A stretch of 64,000 nucleotides of DNA from Metaphire vulgaris (GCA_018105865.1 CM030836.1:21314443-21378442); one strand, 5' to 3'; counted from the stretch's first letter, positions 42,041-53,878 are shown. The notes: generated by a model from the sequence alone, not told the origin. Numbers and translations are program-made.

Positions 42041-43855
42041 ATGGACCGAGACGTAAGGCCTTCTGGCAAGCACAACCTGATAGACGTTGCCAATGAATGG
42101 TTCGACGAGAGAACGGCCAGAAGGGATCCACACCTTGCTACACCCTCGCCCGAACCGCCCTCCATTGATCGGATATCAACGCTGGGACGGATACGCCCGT
42201 CGGACGCGCCCGTGAAGGGAGAGATAGCCGAGTCGTCCCCAAGGATCGTACCGATAGCCATTTCCCACATGAATGACCTCATGCAGAGGAAGAGACAGTT
42301 TATGAAGCCCGGAAAATTCGATGGCTCAGGATCGCTAGAATCATTCCTTCGCCAATTCGAAGTATGTGCGGACCATAATCAATGGACCGAGAAAGAGAAG
42401 GCCGATTTCCTTCAATGTGCGCTAGAAAAATCGGCGAGTCAACTTTTGTGGGACTTCGGGTCCCTAGCAAGCATTACCTACGAAGGCTTAGCAGAAAGAC
42501 TACGGCAGAGATACGGTTTGGAGGCCCAAGCTGAAACGTTCCGCACGCAGCTCCGCTGCCGCCGCCAGAGAGAGGAAGAGAGCCTGGCCGATTTACTGCA
42601 TGACGTGCGCCGGCTAGTGACGCTCGCATACCCAGCGCCCTCTAGCGAAACTACTGAAGCGATAGCCCGCGACGCCTTCCTTGACGCCATGTCGGACTGC
42701 GAACTTTCGCTGAAGGTACGAGAGAAGGAACCGAAATCCTTGGACGAGACCTTCAGGACAGCCGTCCGGCTGGAAACTTATAAGAAATCGTATCGAGCTC
42801 CAGACACTCAGGAGACGACACGTCGAGACCCTCGACGTCAAGTACGTGCTGCTAGGCAAGACGACCCGGTAGCCGAACTCGCCGCTCAAGTGAGAGCCCT
42901 GATCAAAGCACAAGAGACAATGGCTGCAGAAGTGAAAAACCTCGGAGAAATGAAAGACTTCATGGAAGCCCAAAGAAAATCGCAAGATGCATGGATGCGT
43001 TCCATGGAAGAGAAATTTTCCCGGAAATCTTCCCCACGCCGAGACCCCCGCCCAAACGCAGACGACGGCCGCGATAGACGCCCGACTGCACCACCTAGAC
43101 CCCTGGTCACCGACCGAGTTGGGGGCCCGCAGAGAGGCGGCCCGCCAGATAGGAACCAACAGCCTCCTCGCTGCTACAACTGCCAACGCTTAGGGCATAT
43201 GAGCAGAGACTGTCGTCAACCACGCCGTCAGGAACGTGGAGGGACCTCAGTGAATTTCAACGCCACGTCCAGATCGACCGGATCCAGTGGGCTCCAGTCC
43301 CTGTACGTAAGGTGTCGCATTAATGGCCAAGACTGCCTTAGCCTTTTGGACACTGGGTCAGAAGTAAATCTGCTTCCTGCAACCATGACGGCAGGCCTAT
43401 CCGTGAATCCTACCTCGCAAAAGCTTTACGCCGCGAACGGTAGCCCCATCGCTGTGCTAGGAGAGACTTCGACAGAAGTGCGATTCAACGGTAGATGCAA
43501 GAGAAAAATCACTTTCGTGGTCTCCGAACAGATTGACGAGATAATGCTTGGTATGAACTTCTTGACGACCTTCCACTGTGGCCTAAGCTTCGCGAAAGGA
43601 AAACTGTTCGTGGGACGCAATCAAGTCGCCCTGATCAAGAGAAACGGCGTCGGTTGGTGTCGCCGTGTGCAAGTGGCGGACTGCATAGAGATTCCCGCAC
43701 AAACACAGATCGACGTACCGTCTAAAGTTTTGTGGAGAGGCGAAGAAGTGAAAGGACGTACCTCATGGATGATGGAACACAGGAATTGCGCCCTGGAGTC
43801 CACGCCGCTCGTGTACTACTCGCCGAAGGCACCACAGACACGATGGTTCGCCTGA
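42041..43855 (+). CDS. gag-pro: Retrotransposon Gag and protease
   Basis: 604-codon frame starting at ATG 42041, about 200 bp after the 5' LTR. Residues ~85-240 resemble the retrotransposon Gag domain (FDGSGSLESFLRQFEVCA and ETFRTQL). A basic region and a CCHC zinc knuckle, CYNCQRLGHMSRDC, lie at ~380. An aspartic protease follows with the active-site motif LLDTGSEVNLLP at ~435. The frame ends soon after the protease, while homologous sequence continues in a different frame from about 43732. Ty3 elements often place a frameshift between Gag and Pol, but this one falls after the protease, so it may be a mutation or assembly indel. Confidence 0.92.
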   Translation: MDRDVRPSGKHNLIDVANEWFDERTARRDPHLATPSPEPPSIDRISTLGRIRPSDAPVKGEIAESSPRIVPIAISHMNDLMQRKRQFMKPGKFDGSGSLESFLRQFEVCADHNQWTEKEKADFLQCALEKSASQLLWDFGSLASITYEGLAERLRQRYGLEAQAETFRTQLRCRRQREEESLADLLHDVRRLVTLAYPAPSSETTEAIARDAFLDAMSDCELSLKVREKEPKSLDETFRTAVRLETYKKSYRAPDTQETTRRDPRRQVRAARQDDPVAELAAQVRALIKAQETMAAEVKNLGEMKDFMEAQRKSQDAWMRSMEEKFSRKSSPRRDPRPNADDGRDRRPTAPPRPLVTDRVGGPQRGGPPDRNQQPPRCYNCQRLGHMSRDCRQPRRQERGGTSVNFNATSRSTGSSGLQSLYVRCRINGQDCLSLLDTGSEVNLLPATMTAGLSVNPTSQKLYAANGSPIAVLGETSTEVRFNGRCKRKITFVVSEQIDEIMLGMNFLTTFHCGLSFAKGKLFVGRNQVALIKRNGVGWCRRVQVADCIEIPAQTQIDVPSKVLWRGEEVKGRTSWMMEHRNCALESTPLVYYSPKAPQTRWFA

Positions 43856-46800
43856 TTAACACGGGAAGAGAACCAGCGACCATACGGGAAAACGAGGTCC
43901 TTGGCACCTTAGTCCCCGTCGACATACTCTCCGAGTCTACGCCACCGACAAGACCAGAAACGACTGCACTAGATGAAGCCGTGCACTCCCTACTGTCCAG
44001 AGTAGACGAAAGCCTGCCTGACGACGCGAGAAATCAACTAGAAAGCCTAATCCGCGAATTCCACGACGTCTTGTCTTTGACTAAGAACGACCTAGGCCGC
44101 TGTGAGATCACGCGACATAGAATCGACACGGGTTCCGCCCGTCCGGTGCGACAGCCCCTAAGGTCACAACCCAGAGCCTACAGAGAAGTGATTGATAGAG
44201 AAGTCGAACAAATGCTGAGAGGAGATCTCATCGAACCAGCTCAAAGCGAATGGGCAGCCAACGTCGTGCTCGCCAAGAAGAAAGACGGCTCCTGAGATTT
44301 TGCCTCGACTATCGCTCCTTGAATGCCGTTACCAGAGGAGACGCATACCCGCTCCCCAGGATCGGAGACTGCCTCGACGCCCTGAGTAACGCACGATGGT
44401 TTAGCACCCTAGACCTAAAGAGTGGCTATCACCAGATAGCAATGGACGGAGACGACGCCGACAAGACAGCGTTCGTCACCAGGAAAGGTTCGTTCCGATG
44501 GAAGAGGATGCCCATGGGACTGGCAGGGGCAACTGCCACCTTCCAGAGAACGATGGACTTAATCCTTTCCGGACTGAACTTTAGCGTTTGCCTTGTCTAC
44601 TTGGACGATGTGATCGTATTCGCCGACTCTACAGAACGACATCTGCAGAGATTGCGAGACGTGTTCGAACGACTGAGGAGCGCTCACCTCAAGCTGAAGG
44701 TGGAGAAATGTCGGCTCATGAATCGCCGAGTCGAATTTCTCGGTCACGTCGTCTCTGACGAAGGAGTCGCCGTGGACAACAGCAAAATCGAGAAGGTCAC
44801 TTCATGGCCTGTACCCACGAATCTGAAGGAGTTGAGAGCCTTCCTAGGCCTCTGCTCGTACTATCGCCGATTCGTGCCCGGATTCTCAGACATAGCCGAC
44901 AGTTTGAGCCAACTCACCCGCAAGAACGTGAAATTCTCCTGGAGCAACGAGAGACAATCTGCCTTCGACACTCTCAAGCAGAGATTGTCCACCGCCCCTA
45001 TATTAGGTCTTCCGAACGACAACGACGAATATGTCCTCGACACGGACGCGTCCGACCACGCGATCGGCGCGGTCCTTTCGCAACGTCAGAACGGACAAGA
45101 AGTAGTCCTAGCCTACGGGAGTCGATTACTCTCCCGCGCCGAGAGAAACTACTGTACGACGAGACGAGAACTTCTCGCAGTGGTCTACTTTCTGAAGTAC
45201 TTCAAGACTTACCTTTTAGGGAGACCATTCTGTCTCCGGACCGATCACGCCGCCCTGCAATGGCTACAGCGAACACCCGACCCGATCGGCCAGCAAGCCA
45301 GGTGGCAGGAACGACTCTCTGAATTTCGTTTCAAGATCGTTCATCGGCCCGGCAGGTCTCACCTCAACGCCGACGCAATGTCCCGGCGTCCGCCTTCTCC
45401 GCCTGTGGCCACCGTCGCCGCAGTGACGCGACGACCTAACGAAGCCAGCCAAGACTTGAGTCTCGCCGACGAACAAAAGAAAGACCCGCTGTTGAAGACG
45501 CTTCGCGAATGGACTATCGACAGAGCTCCCGATTTGAACGAAATATTGACATGCGACGAAGACACTAAGGCAATGTGGCATATCCGAGCCCAAGTGTCAC
45601 TGGAAGACGATGTATTGTACCGAAATCGATTCGACGGAGTGAAGCAAATCCTCCTTCCGAAGTCGATGCGAGCGGATTTCCTCCGCATGTGCCACACTGG
45701 TATGTCCGGTGGACATCTTGGCGTGCGACGTACTCGAGCGCAAGTTCGCCGTCGTGCACACTGGCCAGGATGGTCCAAAGACACACTGTTGTTCTGCAGG
45801 TCCTGCGAACAATGTGCGAGATACCGACAGGGAAGACCGCCGAAGCAAGCCAAGCTACAGCCTGTGCTGTGTGGCGCCCCCTGGGAAGTATTAGCAATCG
45901 ATGTAACTGGCCCTCATCCAAGGTCTAGTAAAGGATACACTTACATTCTGACGATGATGGACTACTTTACGAAGTTTGTGGAAATAGTGCCGCTCCGCAA
46001 TCAGGAAGCCACTACACTGGCCAAAGCCGTTGTAGAAAGAATTTGCGCCGTATATGGCACTCCTTTGAGACTTTTATCCGACCGTGGCCCTTCCTTCGAA
46101 TCAGAGATCTTCCAAGAAATGTGCCGTATGCTGGGCATAGAAAAGATACGCACTACCAGCTATGAACCGAGAACGAACGGTCTCATAGAACGTTACCATC
46201 GGACGATGAACTCGATGATCGGAAAGATCGTCGCCGATAATCACCGCGATTGGCACGATGTCCTACCTACAGTCGCTGCCGCTTATCGTGCTTCAGTACA
46301 CGAGAGTACCGGCTATAGTCCCAACTACCTCATATTCGGAAGAGAGAACCGCATGCCTGTGGACATTGTCTACGGAACAACCGCCCCCGAGACTAACTTA
46401 GAGTCCACACAATACATACAAGAATTAAGGGACACACTGACATACGCTTACGAACTCGTTCGCCACAACCTTGGAGTTGCAGCCGAACGCCGCAAGAAGA
46501 AATACGACATGAATGTCCGTGTCAAACATTTCTCAATAGGCGACAAAGTTTGGGTTTTTGTGCCGCGGAAACGGCAACGTCACTACCCGAAATGGGAGAA
46601 ATATTATCAGGGACCCTTCGTCATAACTGCTCAGACAGGTCCTCTGAACTATAGAGTCCAAAAGCTGCCGAGGGGACGTACCTTCGTCGCCCATGTGGAC
46701 AAACTTTCGCGTTACCTCACCTACGAAGACGACGAGCCGAACGAACCAATTCTCGACTCGCCAGCACTGCCTACTCCCGAAGAAGAAATAGCCGATGTGT

Positions 46801-46985
46801 ATGGCGAATCATCGCCGAACGACCAATCGATCGTGAACGAGGGAGAAGTCCTGATCGACCTGGACACCCCGTCTCCGATCGAACCGCAGTTAGGAACCGA
46901 CAGGGAAGAGCACGACTCGCCCGCGCGTCGCAAGACCCTGCGACCCCGCGACCGTCTCCTCAAGCCCCGTCGCTATCGAAACTAA
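43732..46985 (+). CDS. pol: Retrotransposon Pol: reverse transcriptase, RNase H, integrase (frame broken)
   Basis: Two overlapping frames form one Pol region. The first (43732-44295) has the linker and N-terminal part of reverse transcriptase up to NVVLAKKKDGS. It then hits a TGA at 44293-44295 where a single base appears to be lost. The second (effective from about 44295, stop at 46985) continues with FCLDYRSLN, the catalytic YLDDVIVF, and RNase H (DTDASDHAIGAVLSQ). The integrase follows, with an HHCC zinc motif (H...H...CRSCEQC) and DDE core (IDVTGPHPRSSKGYTY, LLSDRGPSFES), plus a C-terminal GPF module (YYQGPFVI). Domain order is diagnostic of Ty3/gypsy. With the break this copy could not make a continuous Pol as written. 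Confidence 0.92.
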
Positions 46986-48250
46986 CCGGTCGGGTTCAGC
47001 CCGACGCGACGAGGAGGAAAGGACGCTGTGAATTTAGCTAGATTTCTGTAATCATGGTACGAGCCAACAACGCCCGTTGCCTCCTGAGACTATTGTATAT
47101 GAAGCTAGAGCGTGGAGAAGACATGATGTTGAAGTTTTGGTATAGGTTGCCCTGTACCGTGTGGATGAATGCGTCCATACATAAGTCCACGTATGAACAT
47201 CCGAATAAATGGTCGATTCGAAATCAAACGGCACGACGTTCGACAGACTCTCTTGAAGCAGAGGCTACGTAGATGGTTCGACTGATCAGCAAAAGAAAAT
47301 GATCGTTCAGATATAATAAGCGTCGTGTTCAGCGACCACTGTTCCCGTCGGATGCAGAAACACAAGCAATAGCACCTATAGCTCAGTGGACGTCGCATCG
47401 AAATGTACAACATAATGGACTTCGTTGCTGCAACCCTCTACGGTAAATCGACTCCCAAGCAAAATGCTGGAACTCAAGTCACAGGAGTTCCGACCTCTTT
47501 TCTTCTTGTTAGGTGGCTTCATGTTTGTAAAACGAGAGACTCTCCGCATCCGTTTTCAATTCATGTTCTACAGTTCTACATATCCGTGTAACTTCTCGCG
47601 ATTCGTTCGTCCATTGTCTCAGATTCTTCGACCGACTGTGGTTCGACTCGACGTTAGACTACCCTACGTTGTTCTATACGTATTGACCGACAAATAATGT
47701 TCGCGACAATGGGCGCCCAATTCTCTTTCTTTCAAATGTCGTCCATTCGTCGAATCATGCATAGTAAGAAGTCTCTGACAATGTAGAAACATAAACCTTC
47801 ATGGCTTTGGTATGTCAAGAATTGGAAACACTCTGTCAGAATTGACGATGGTCAGTTATATTTTTTATGTGCGTTTTCTAGTAGTTATAGTATATCTAAG
47901 ATTTTGTGAAATAGTGTTGAAGATTAAGTATGTTGAAGATCTTGTATGTTTAACGTAGGCCACTTCGCCTAACACAGCTCATGGCTGTGCGAAAACCTCT
48001 TTCTTTCTTGAATTTAGTCTCCTAGATAAGACGTATGTAATGCATCGATGTCCTGTATACGCGTGATAATTAGTACGACACGATATCGAGTTACCGTTTT
48101 GTATTTAGCTTTTGAGTAGAATTTCGTTTTGAATTGCATATGTGTTCGATAAGAATTTTGTCTCTTTAGCACTTTGCGTGTTGTATGTTATTCAACTGCG
48201 CCCCGTTTCTATCTTAACCGAGGGCGGTTAAACGCTTAAGTTGGGGGCAG
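46986..48250 (+). other. Retrotransposon 3' non-coding region and polypurine tract
   Basis: 1.27 kb between the Pol stop and the 3' LTR. No envelope gene is evident: ORFs of 60-100 codons lack signal peptide, membrane or fusion features. The polypurine tract AAGTTGGGGGCAG (about 48238-48250) abuts the LTR. Confidence 0.7.
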
Positions 48251-50269
48251 TGTGACAAAATTTTAGGCCTAGCCTTCCTTTCATAATCGCACACCTCTCT
48301 TTGCGTTTGTTCGTTTGATTAAGTGTAGCTTCGTTATTTTACGCAGAACATTCTCACTTCATTCGCCAGATGGCATTGCGACTTTGTACGTTTACCATGG
48401 CTTGATACGTTTGCGTTGTTCGATATTTCAAATAATCATTGTAATTAAGCCATCGCACTTTTGATAGTTATTCGACGCATATGTAGTGTTAAGAAGTTGG
48501 AACTGTTTTATCCTAGATTATTAAGTAATTAGCGACATTCGTTCTTGAATGCTGTTCTTTTGCTCGCGACTTTCTGTAAACCCATTTCTAGCGAGGCGTA
48601 TTTCTATACGTCGCGGTTATACGTGTATGTGGTTTCGCCATTTGTTCGCAAGGTGGCGCCACAGCATTTCACTGTTATGTAATACGATTTCAGCGATCAA
48701 TACTTTGATTAATTACTATAATTAAGTTATTGAACTATCGATCATAATTCGATTTCTGTATTGTGTTATATGTTCGAAGTGACTTACCTTTCGAGTTTCA
48801 AGCGTATGGCATCTTTAATTACTAAATGCCGAATGATTTGTTAAGTGTGTTTTGTACACCCGTTTTAAAGTAAAGCTTCGCTGTTTAATGAACATAAGGA
48901 CCTAGGGTCTTAAGTATTGTCACCCTACGGGCCTCGAGAGAGGCTAGTATGCTTGAGTTTTTACTCGCATGGAGGAAGACGCCATTCCTCTATAGCCTTG
49001 CGTTTCGGTCGACTATCACGCAGTCGGAGGGGGAAAGGCCGCCAGGAGTTTCTCCGGCTTCCCGGTACCTCTAACCTCCACTGGTGGTCGTTCCGCCGTC
49101 TCGCCGACGACAGCCCCCGAGCGGGCCTAGTCACTTTCTCGGCTGCGTCCGACGTAGCTCGTGCTTTGGCCGACAATCACGCAGTCGGAGGGGGAAAGGC
49201 CGCCAGGAGTTTCTCCGGCTTCCCGGTACCTCTAACCTCCACTGGTGGTCGTTCCGCCGTCTCTCTGACGACAGCTCCCGAGCGAGCCTAGTCACCTCCT
49301 CGATTGACGACAGCTCCCGAGCGAGCCTAGTCACCTACTCGAGTGACGTCCGTCTTATCGATCAACCGTCTTCAGGACCTTCTGACGTTCAACTCCGTCG
49401 ATCATCGTCCGCCGACGATCGCTGCCGAGTTTCGTTCTCTTCGCCGAAGTCCACTGAAGATCCTCTGCACGACCGACTTCTATTTTTGAGGACACGATCT
49501 GTATGTTACTATTACCCCTTCTAGTAGCTAGAATCCCCTTAGAAATGACAATGCCTCACGCGCATCTAGAGATGGAGTACTCTTCGCTTCATATTTGTGC
49601 ATTAACGTGACTATCCGTCTAAATAGAGAGATAGCTTTGATAGTGCATGTAGTTAAGCGATCGCTTGTTTCGAACATCTTTAGCCGTTTCTTCTATTTAA
49701 GGCTTTCTTTGTGCACAAGCGTAGCTCGCTTCAAGGTCATAGGCTAACGTCCGACCCCCACATGGTCCGTAAAGTTGCTCTCTGACTGTGCCAACAGTCA
49801 ACCCCTAGTTTTGGCTCCCTCACGGGGTCCAGTGACCTTGATGCTCCTTTAAGCCTTATTCTTCAGAGTTGATATTTATGAGTTTGATTTCTTTGTATTT
49901 CTCTAGTGACATTTGAATATAGTGAGCTAATAAGAGTAGTTAAGTGCTGCCATTGTAGTAGTCCGCCCTGCAGGACAGTTGTGCAGATGACGAACTAATT
50001 AAGATCCTTTTATCCTTTGCATATAATAAAACGTTTATGACCGAAAGACTGAATTGTCTTCTGTTCTCAAGCGAGTTGAGCATCAGATGAGCTAGCTGCC
50101 CAAATACCAGGGCAGGGGCCCACGTAAAAATTTATTGTAGTGGCGATTTTTCTCTCCGGCTTTCCCCTTCTGACTAACCGAGGCATCGTTTATAGTAAGC
50201 AGTACCCAAAGCGGGTCCCCGAATATTGGAATCCCCGGAAAGTTCAGTAGGAAGAGGAAAAACGCGACA
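48251..50269 (+). repeat. 3' LTR
   Basis: 2019 bp, direct copy of 39850-41842. It has a ~26 bp stretch near 48871-48896 that is absent from the 5' copy. Remaining differences are mainly one-base indels, several in homopolymers. The last bases ACGCGACA are followed by the TTAA target duplication. Confidence 0.96.
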
Positions 50270-50345
50270 TTAACATGTTTCTAAAACCTTGCCCAATTTT
50301 TTCAATCGAGTCCTGCCTCCTTGGTCTTTGTCCTGGCCTTGAGGG

Positions 50346-50600
50346 CAGAGGCGTAGCGTGCCAATGGCTATTATGGACGGCACACACGAGGGGACGGCAA
50401 ATTTTGGAAGCGACGATCATTTATTTTGCTTGTTAGGAGATTTTCAGTGAGGGCGGCCAATTTTAGAAGAGGAGGCAAATTTCAAATTTTGGAAGCGACG
50501 ACCTTTTTTGCTTGTCAGAAGAGTTTTTCATGGAGGGGCGGCAAATTTTGAAGGCGGGGACATGGGCCATGGGGCGGCATGAGTGCACGCTACGCCTCTA
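50346..50600. mobile_element. 255 bp MITE with perfect 8 bp target duplication
   Basis: Starts CAGAGGCGTAGCGTGC and ends GCACGCTACGCCTCTA (inverted, 15 of 16). CTTGAGGG is repeated directly at 50338-50345 and 50601-50608. The interior repeats AATTTTGGAAGCGACGA and TTTTTTGCTTGT-like segments shared with 52208-52694. It sits inside a locally repeated CTTGAGGGTTGAGTCCCTGG-type sequence. Confidence 0.85.
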
Positions 50601-51942
50601 CTTGAGGGTTGAGTCCCTGGTCCTTGTTCTGGCCTTGAAGTTTGAGTCTTGCCCTGACCTTGAGGGTTGAGCCATTGGTCTTTGTCCTTGTTAGCATCTC
50701 TGGTTTTTGGCTGTCCATGCAGTCCTCCACAAAAGACCAGAGGTCGACCAACGCCATTGCCTTGAAAAGTCATCGATCGACAGAATGAGATGTTGTGGTT
50801 TTTATGCGAGAATCTTCCAGGTCTTTCCATTTCTTAAAATGGGACAGAATGGGTTCACGCCCCGGGATCGAGGGAAACGAGCAGAATTATTGTGTTAGGT
50901 CCGGTTGGGACGGAACCGCTTCGCCGCCGCCGCCGCCGCCGCCGCTGCGCTGTATTCCTGCGCCGTTCGGTCGACGAGTGCGCATTTTACGACGCCCTTC
51001 TTCGCCTCAAAGCAAACTCTCGCTACGACCGAACAACACGGAGACAGCAATAAACACTGAAGAGCTCGCCGCCGCCGTCGCCGCCGTCGTCGTTGTTCTG
51101 TTTTATTGTGGTCATGTTTGTTTGACACTTTTGCATTCGGTGAAACTTACTTTGAAGCAGAGATCAAAGACTTTGGGGCAAACTACGACGACTGCATGTA
51201 TATTCGGACACAAGGTCCGGTTAACAACGCACTTAACGATTATCAACAGGGGCTTCAATTGGGGCAGTGAAGTGGGTGATCATGGATGCAAAGTTCACCG
51301 AAAACAACCGAACACACGCGCAGAATCAGAGGCTGACCAGCAGATTCGGCGCCATAGGCAAAAACTTAGCCTCTCCCACACACCACTTTTTGGGAGGCTA
51401 GGTTTGGAAAGGGGAAAAGAATAGAGGGGGTTGAGGCCCCATTTTCCATCCAAGTTGACTCCTATACGACGGAGTAAAAATTTTATGATAGGCCATAATA
51501 GGCTGTGCGGTTTCACATCGAGAGGAAACTATTTTGCCCCTAAAATTTAGGGAAAATTGTGTTATCGACGCTTGATGGTCAATTGGTCAATTTCAGAAAT
51601 AAAACATCTTATAAATATTGTCTTAAGAAATTCTCTCATAAGATCAGTGCAGTGCTGGTGAATGATTCGTTTGGAATAAGAGGACACTCCGCGCAAATTC
51701 ATCGCAGGGACAGTTGGACTCGTCGACCTATTTCAGGTGATTCGGTTTCTACTTCTCATTCCTTGATAGTCATTCTGGTTGTTATCCTTCGAACGTTCGG
51801 AGGTCGTGCATTTGAACAGCGCATCTCTTCCGCAGCCTTTTTAATCGATGGAATGTTACGACGTCATGAAGACATCTCATGTGTAACTGTGTTTTTCATG
51901 AGGGTCGTAGCCAGGAATTTGACTGATGGAGGGGTAAATTTG

Positions 51943-51945
<3 letters not shown>

Positions 51946-51993
<48 letters not shown>

Positions 51994-52028
51994 TGTATAT
52001 ATACACACACACATACACACACACACAA
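51946..52028. repeat. (TA)n and (CA)n compound microsatellite
   Basis: About 46 bp of TA followed by CA units with interruptions. Confidence 0.93.
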
Positions 52029-52207
52029 GATGCCACCGAGGGTCTCTAGCTGGATGCCGGCTGAGCGCAAACTTCTTTACCAATCTGAAAGTATAGATGC
52101 GTTGTTGTCGGTTTTTCAAATGGCGAAACTGCATGCCAAGAGCTGAATGCGTCGTTTTGACAGTGCGTGGTTTAGTGACAACTGACAGGTGACAACTACA
52201 GCACGTG

Positions 52208-52694
52208 CAGAGGCGTAGCGAGGGGGCAGGTGGGGGCACATCACCCGGGCGCCGAGGTGAGGGGCGCAAAAATCGGGTTTTTGGGGTAAGTTAAACAATT
52301 AAACACATAATAAGTAAGAAGAAGCAAGTGCGGCGACCTTTTTTGCTCGTCAGGAGCAGGGCGCGATTTGTAGGAGGGAAGGGGGAATCTTCCCCCCACT
52401 GCCCAACTGCATCCCCCTACTGCTACATCCCCCACAACTACACCCCCTGCTACATTTCCCCAACAACTACAACCCCCAAGCTCGACACCCCCCCCCCCCC
52501 ACACTGCTCCAGGTCACAGATCGCACCCTGGTCAGGAGTATAAGGAGAGGGGCGGACGTAGAGAGTTGAGGGACGCCGAGAGAACGACGCGACGACCTTT
52601 TTGTTTGCTCGTCAGCGGTGTTTAAGGGGGGGCGTCAACGGTACACTTTTCCGAAGTTTGCCCCAGGGCGCCGGATACCCTCGCTACGCCCCTG
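52208..52694. mobile_element. 487 bp MITE with perfect 8 bp target duplication
   Basis: Starts CAGAGGCGTAGCGAGGG and ends CCCTCGCTACGCCCCTG (inverted, 16 of 17). AGCACGTG is repeated directly at 52200-52207 and 52695-52702. The interior contains two GCGACGACCTTTTT-type or GGCGACCTTTTTTGCTCG-type segments, as in 50346-50600. Confidence 0.87.
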
Positions 52695-52779
52695 AGCACG
52701 TGACTTTTGTTTGTATTTGCAGCTGCATTTGGTGCTTAGTAACATGTCGACGCATCACATAACTGGTGGTTACCAATTT

Positions 52780-52965
52780 CAGTGGCGGCTCTAGGATTTG
52801 GCAAGTGGGGGGCCGTTGGGGCAACTTCTAATCATGGGGGGCCAACCATTTGTTGTTTAATGTATGTAGCATTAAGTATAGGGTCCCAACTGGGGGGACC
52901 ACTGGGGGGGCCAGGCAGTCAATAGGGGGCACGGGCCCTCTGGCCCCCCGATGGAGCCGCCACTG
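52780..52965. mobile_element. 186 bp CAGTGGCGGCTC-family MITE, copy 1
   Basis: Starts CAGTGGCGGCTC and ends GAGCCGCCACTG, perfectly inverted over 12 bases. The interior AACCATTTGTTG...AGGGTCCCAAC is shared with 56281-56459 and 60050-60214. GGTTACCAATT and GGTTACCATT flank it, an imperfect duplication. Confidence 0.8.
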
Positions 52966-53513
52966 GTTACCATTGGTTTAACTTACGACCGCCGCTCAGA
53001 CGATAGCCAGCTTTCTTTTTAAGACGTGTCATATTTTTCATTTTATTATTTTATCACTATTAGTTCATACGCCTAACTTTTCCAAAGTTTAAAAACGCTT
53101 ATATAAAATGATTGCACTATAATAGGGTCAACAGTGGTTTTGCTATTATGAGCTCAATGCAATCGAAGTGAGCGTCGATTCGTCTTCTTCATCGATGCCT
53201 CGCCATTCGCAGGCTATAGAGAAAAGTAGTTCCTCGTTGCGCAGTGATATGGAGACGGTGAAGCGGCAGTGAGTTCGCAGTTTAAATAGTTCGATGAGCG
53301 CCCGGTCGTGTAACGAAAACCGCGCACAAAGGAACTGAACCGGACCGTTTAGTAACATCATGATTACGGTCAGAGGCTAATATACGCGTTCGACTGTATC
53401 TCAACTGTCTTTTGTTAATATTGTAACTTCGCTAATGGAGCATAATTAAAAGACGATAAGGATGCTTTTATTATAATTATAGGCCTATATAATTATATAT
53501 AAAATAACTATCA

Positions 53514-53514
<1 letters not shown>

Positions 53515-53549
<35 letters not shown>

Positions 53550-53550
53550 T
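53515..53550. repeat. (AAT)n microsatellite
   Basis: About 36 bp of AAT units. Confidence 0.9.
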
Positions 53551-53878
53551 TTATATATATAATAACCGATGAGATCATAGTGACGATGAATTCCTAATTA
53601 CATTTGGTCGTAAACGTTTAAACGTTTTGCTATATGCATGTGCTAAATGAATGTATGCCTACACTGGGGTTGGGGTGAGGTCATGATAACCCCATCGGGT
53701 GGCCCAGCTGTAGGTCTAAAGCATTGTCATTCATGTAACGGTGTTCTCTAAACGGCGTCTGTAGCGCTATCATCGTCTCTTTCAATTCCCTCTGATCAGC
53801 GAAGAGAACGGAGATTTCTGTCTGTAAATCGAAGAGTTCTTTTTTGTATTTTTCATTTTTCGTCGCATCTTTTTTCAG

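Larger units (their letters stand above)
39850..50269 (+). mobile_element. Complete Ty3/gypsy LTR retrotransposon
   Basis: 10.4 kb element. Two direct LTRs of about 2 kb (39850-41842 and 48251-50269) start TGTGACAAAATT and end ACGCGACA, giving canonical TG...CA. A 4 bp TTAA is repeated at 39846-39849 and 50270-50273. The primer-binding site follows the 5' LTR, and a purine-rich tract precedes the 3' LTR. Internal order is gag, protease, reverse transcriptase, RNase H, integrase, which defines Ty3/gypsy. The LTRs appear identical apart from small indels and one ~26 bp difference, so the insertion is recent. pol carries two frame breaks. It lies about 0.8 kb upstream of the ceramide synthase start codon and 3.6 kb upstream of a Hox exon. 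Confidence 0.97.
50270..53878. other. Repeat-rich region upstream of Hox gene
   Basis: No convincing gene. It contains three miniature inverted-repeat elements (50346-50600, 52208-52694, 52780-52965), a ~30 bp degenerate repeat around the first of them, a GCC-rich patch (~50922-51100), and a TA/CA repeat (51946-52028). The open frames 50795-51424 and 51559-52146 look random. The part just before 53879 may hold an intron of the Hox gene. Confidence 0.5.

Noticed and set aside
47054..47697. Envelope-like gene between pol and the 3' LTR
   Set aside because: Short ORFs without signal peptide, membrane anchor or cysteine pattern.
50795..51424. 209-codon ORF as a gene
   Set aside because: Starts in unique DNA and runs through GCC repeats and low-complexity sequence; no splice context or recognisable domain.
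51559..52146. 195-codon ORF including a TA/CA microsatellite
   Set aside because: The open frame depends on the microsatellite and shows no conserved segment.
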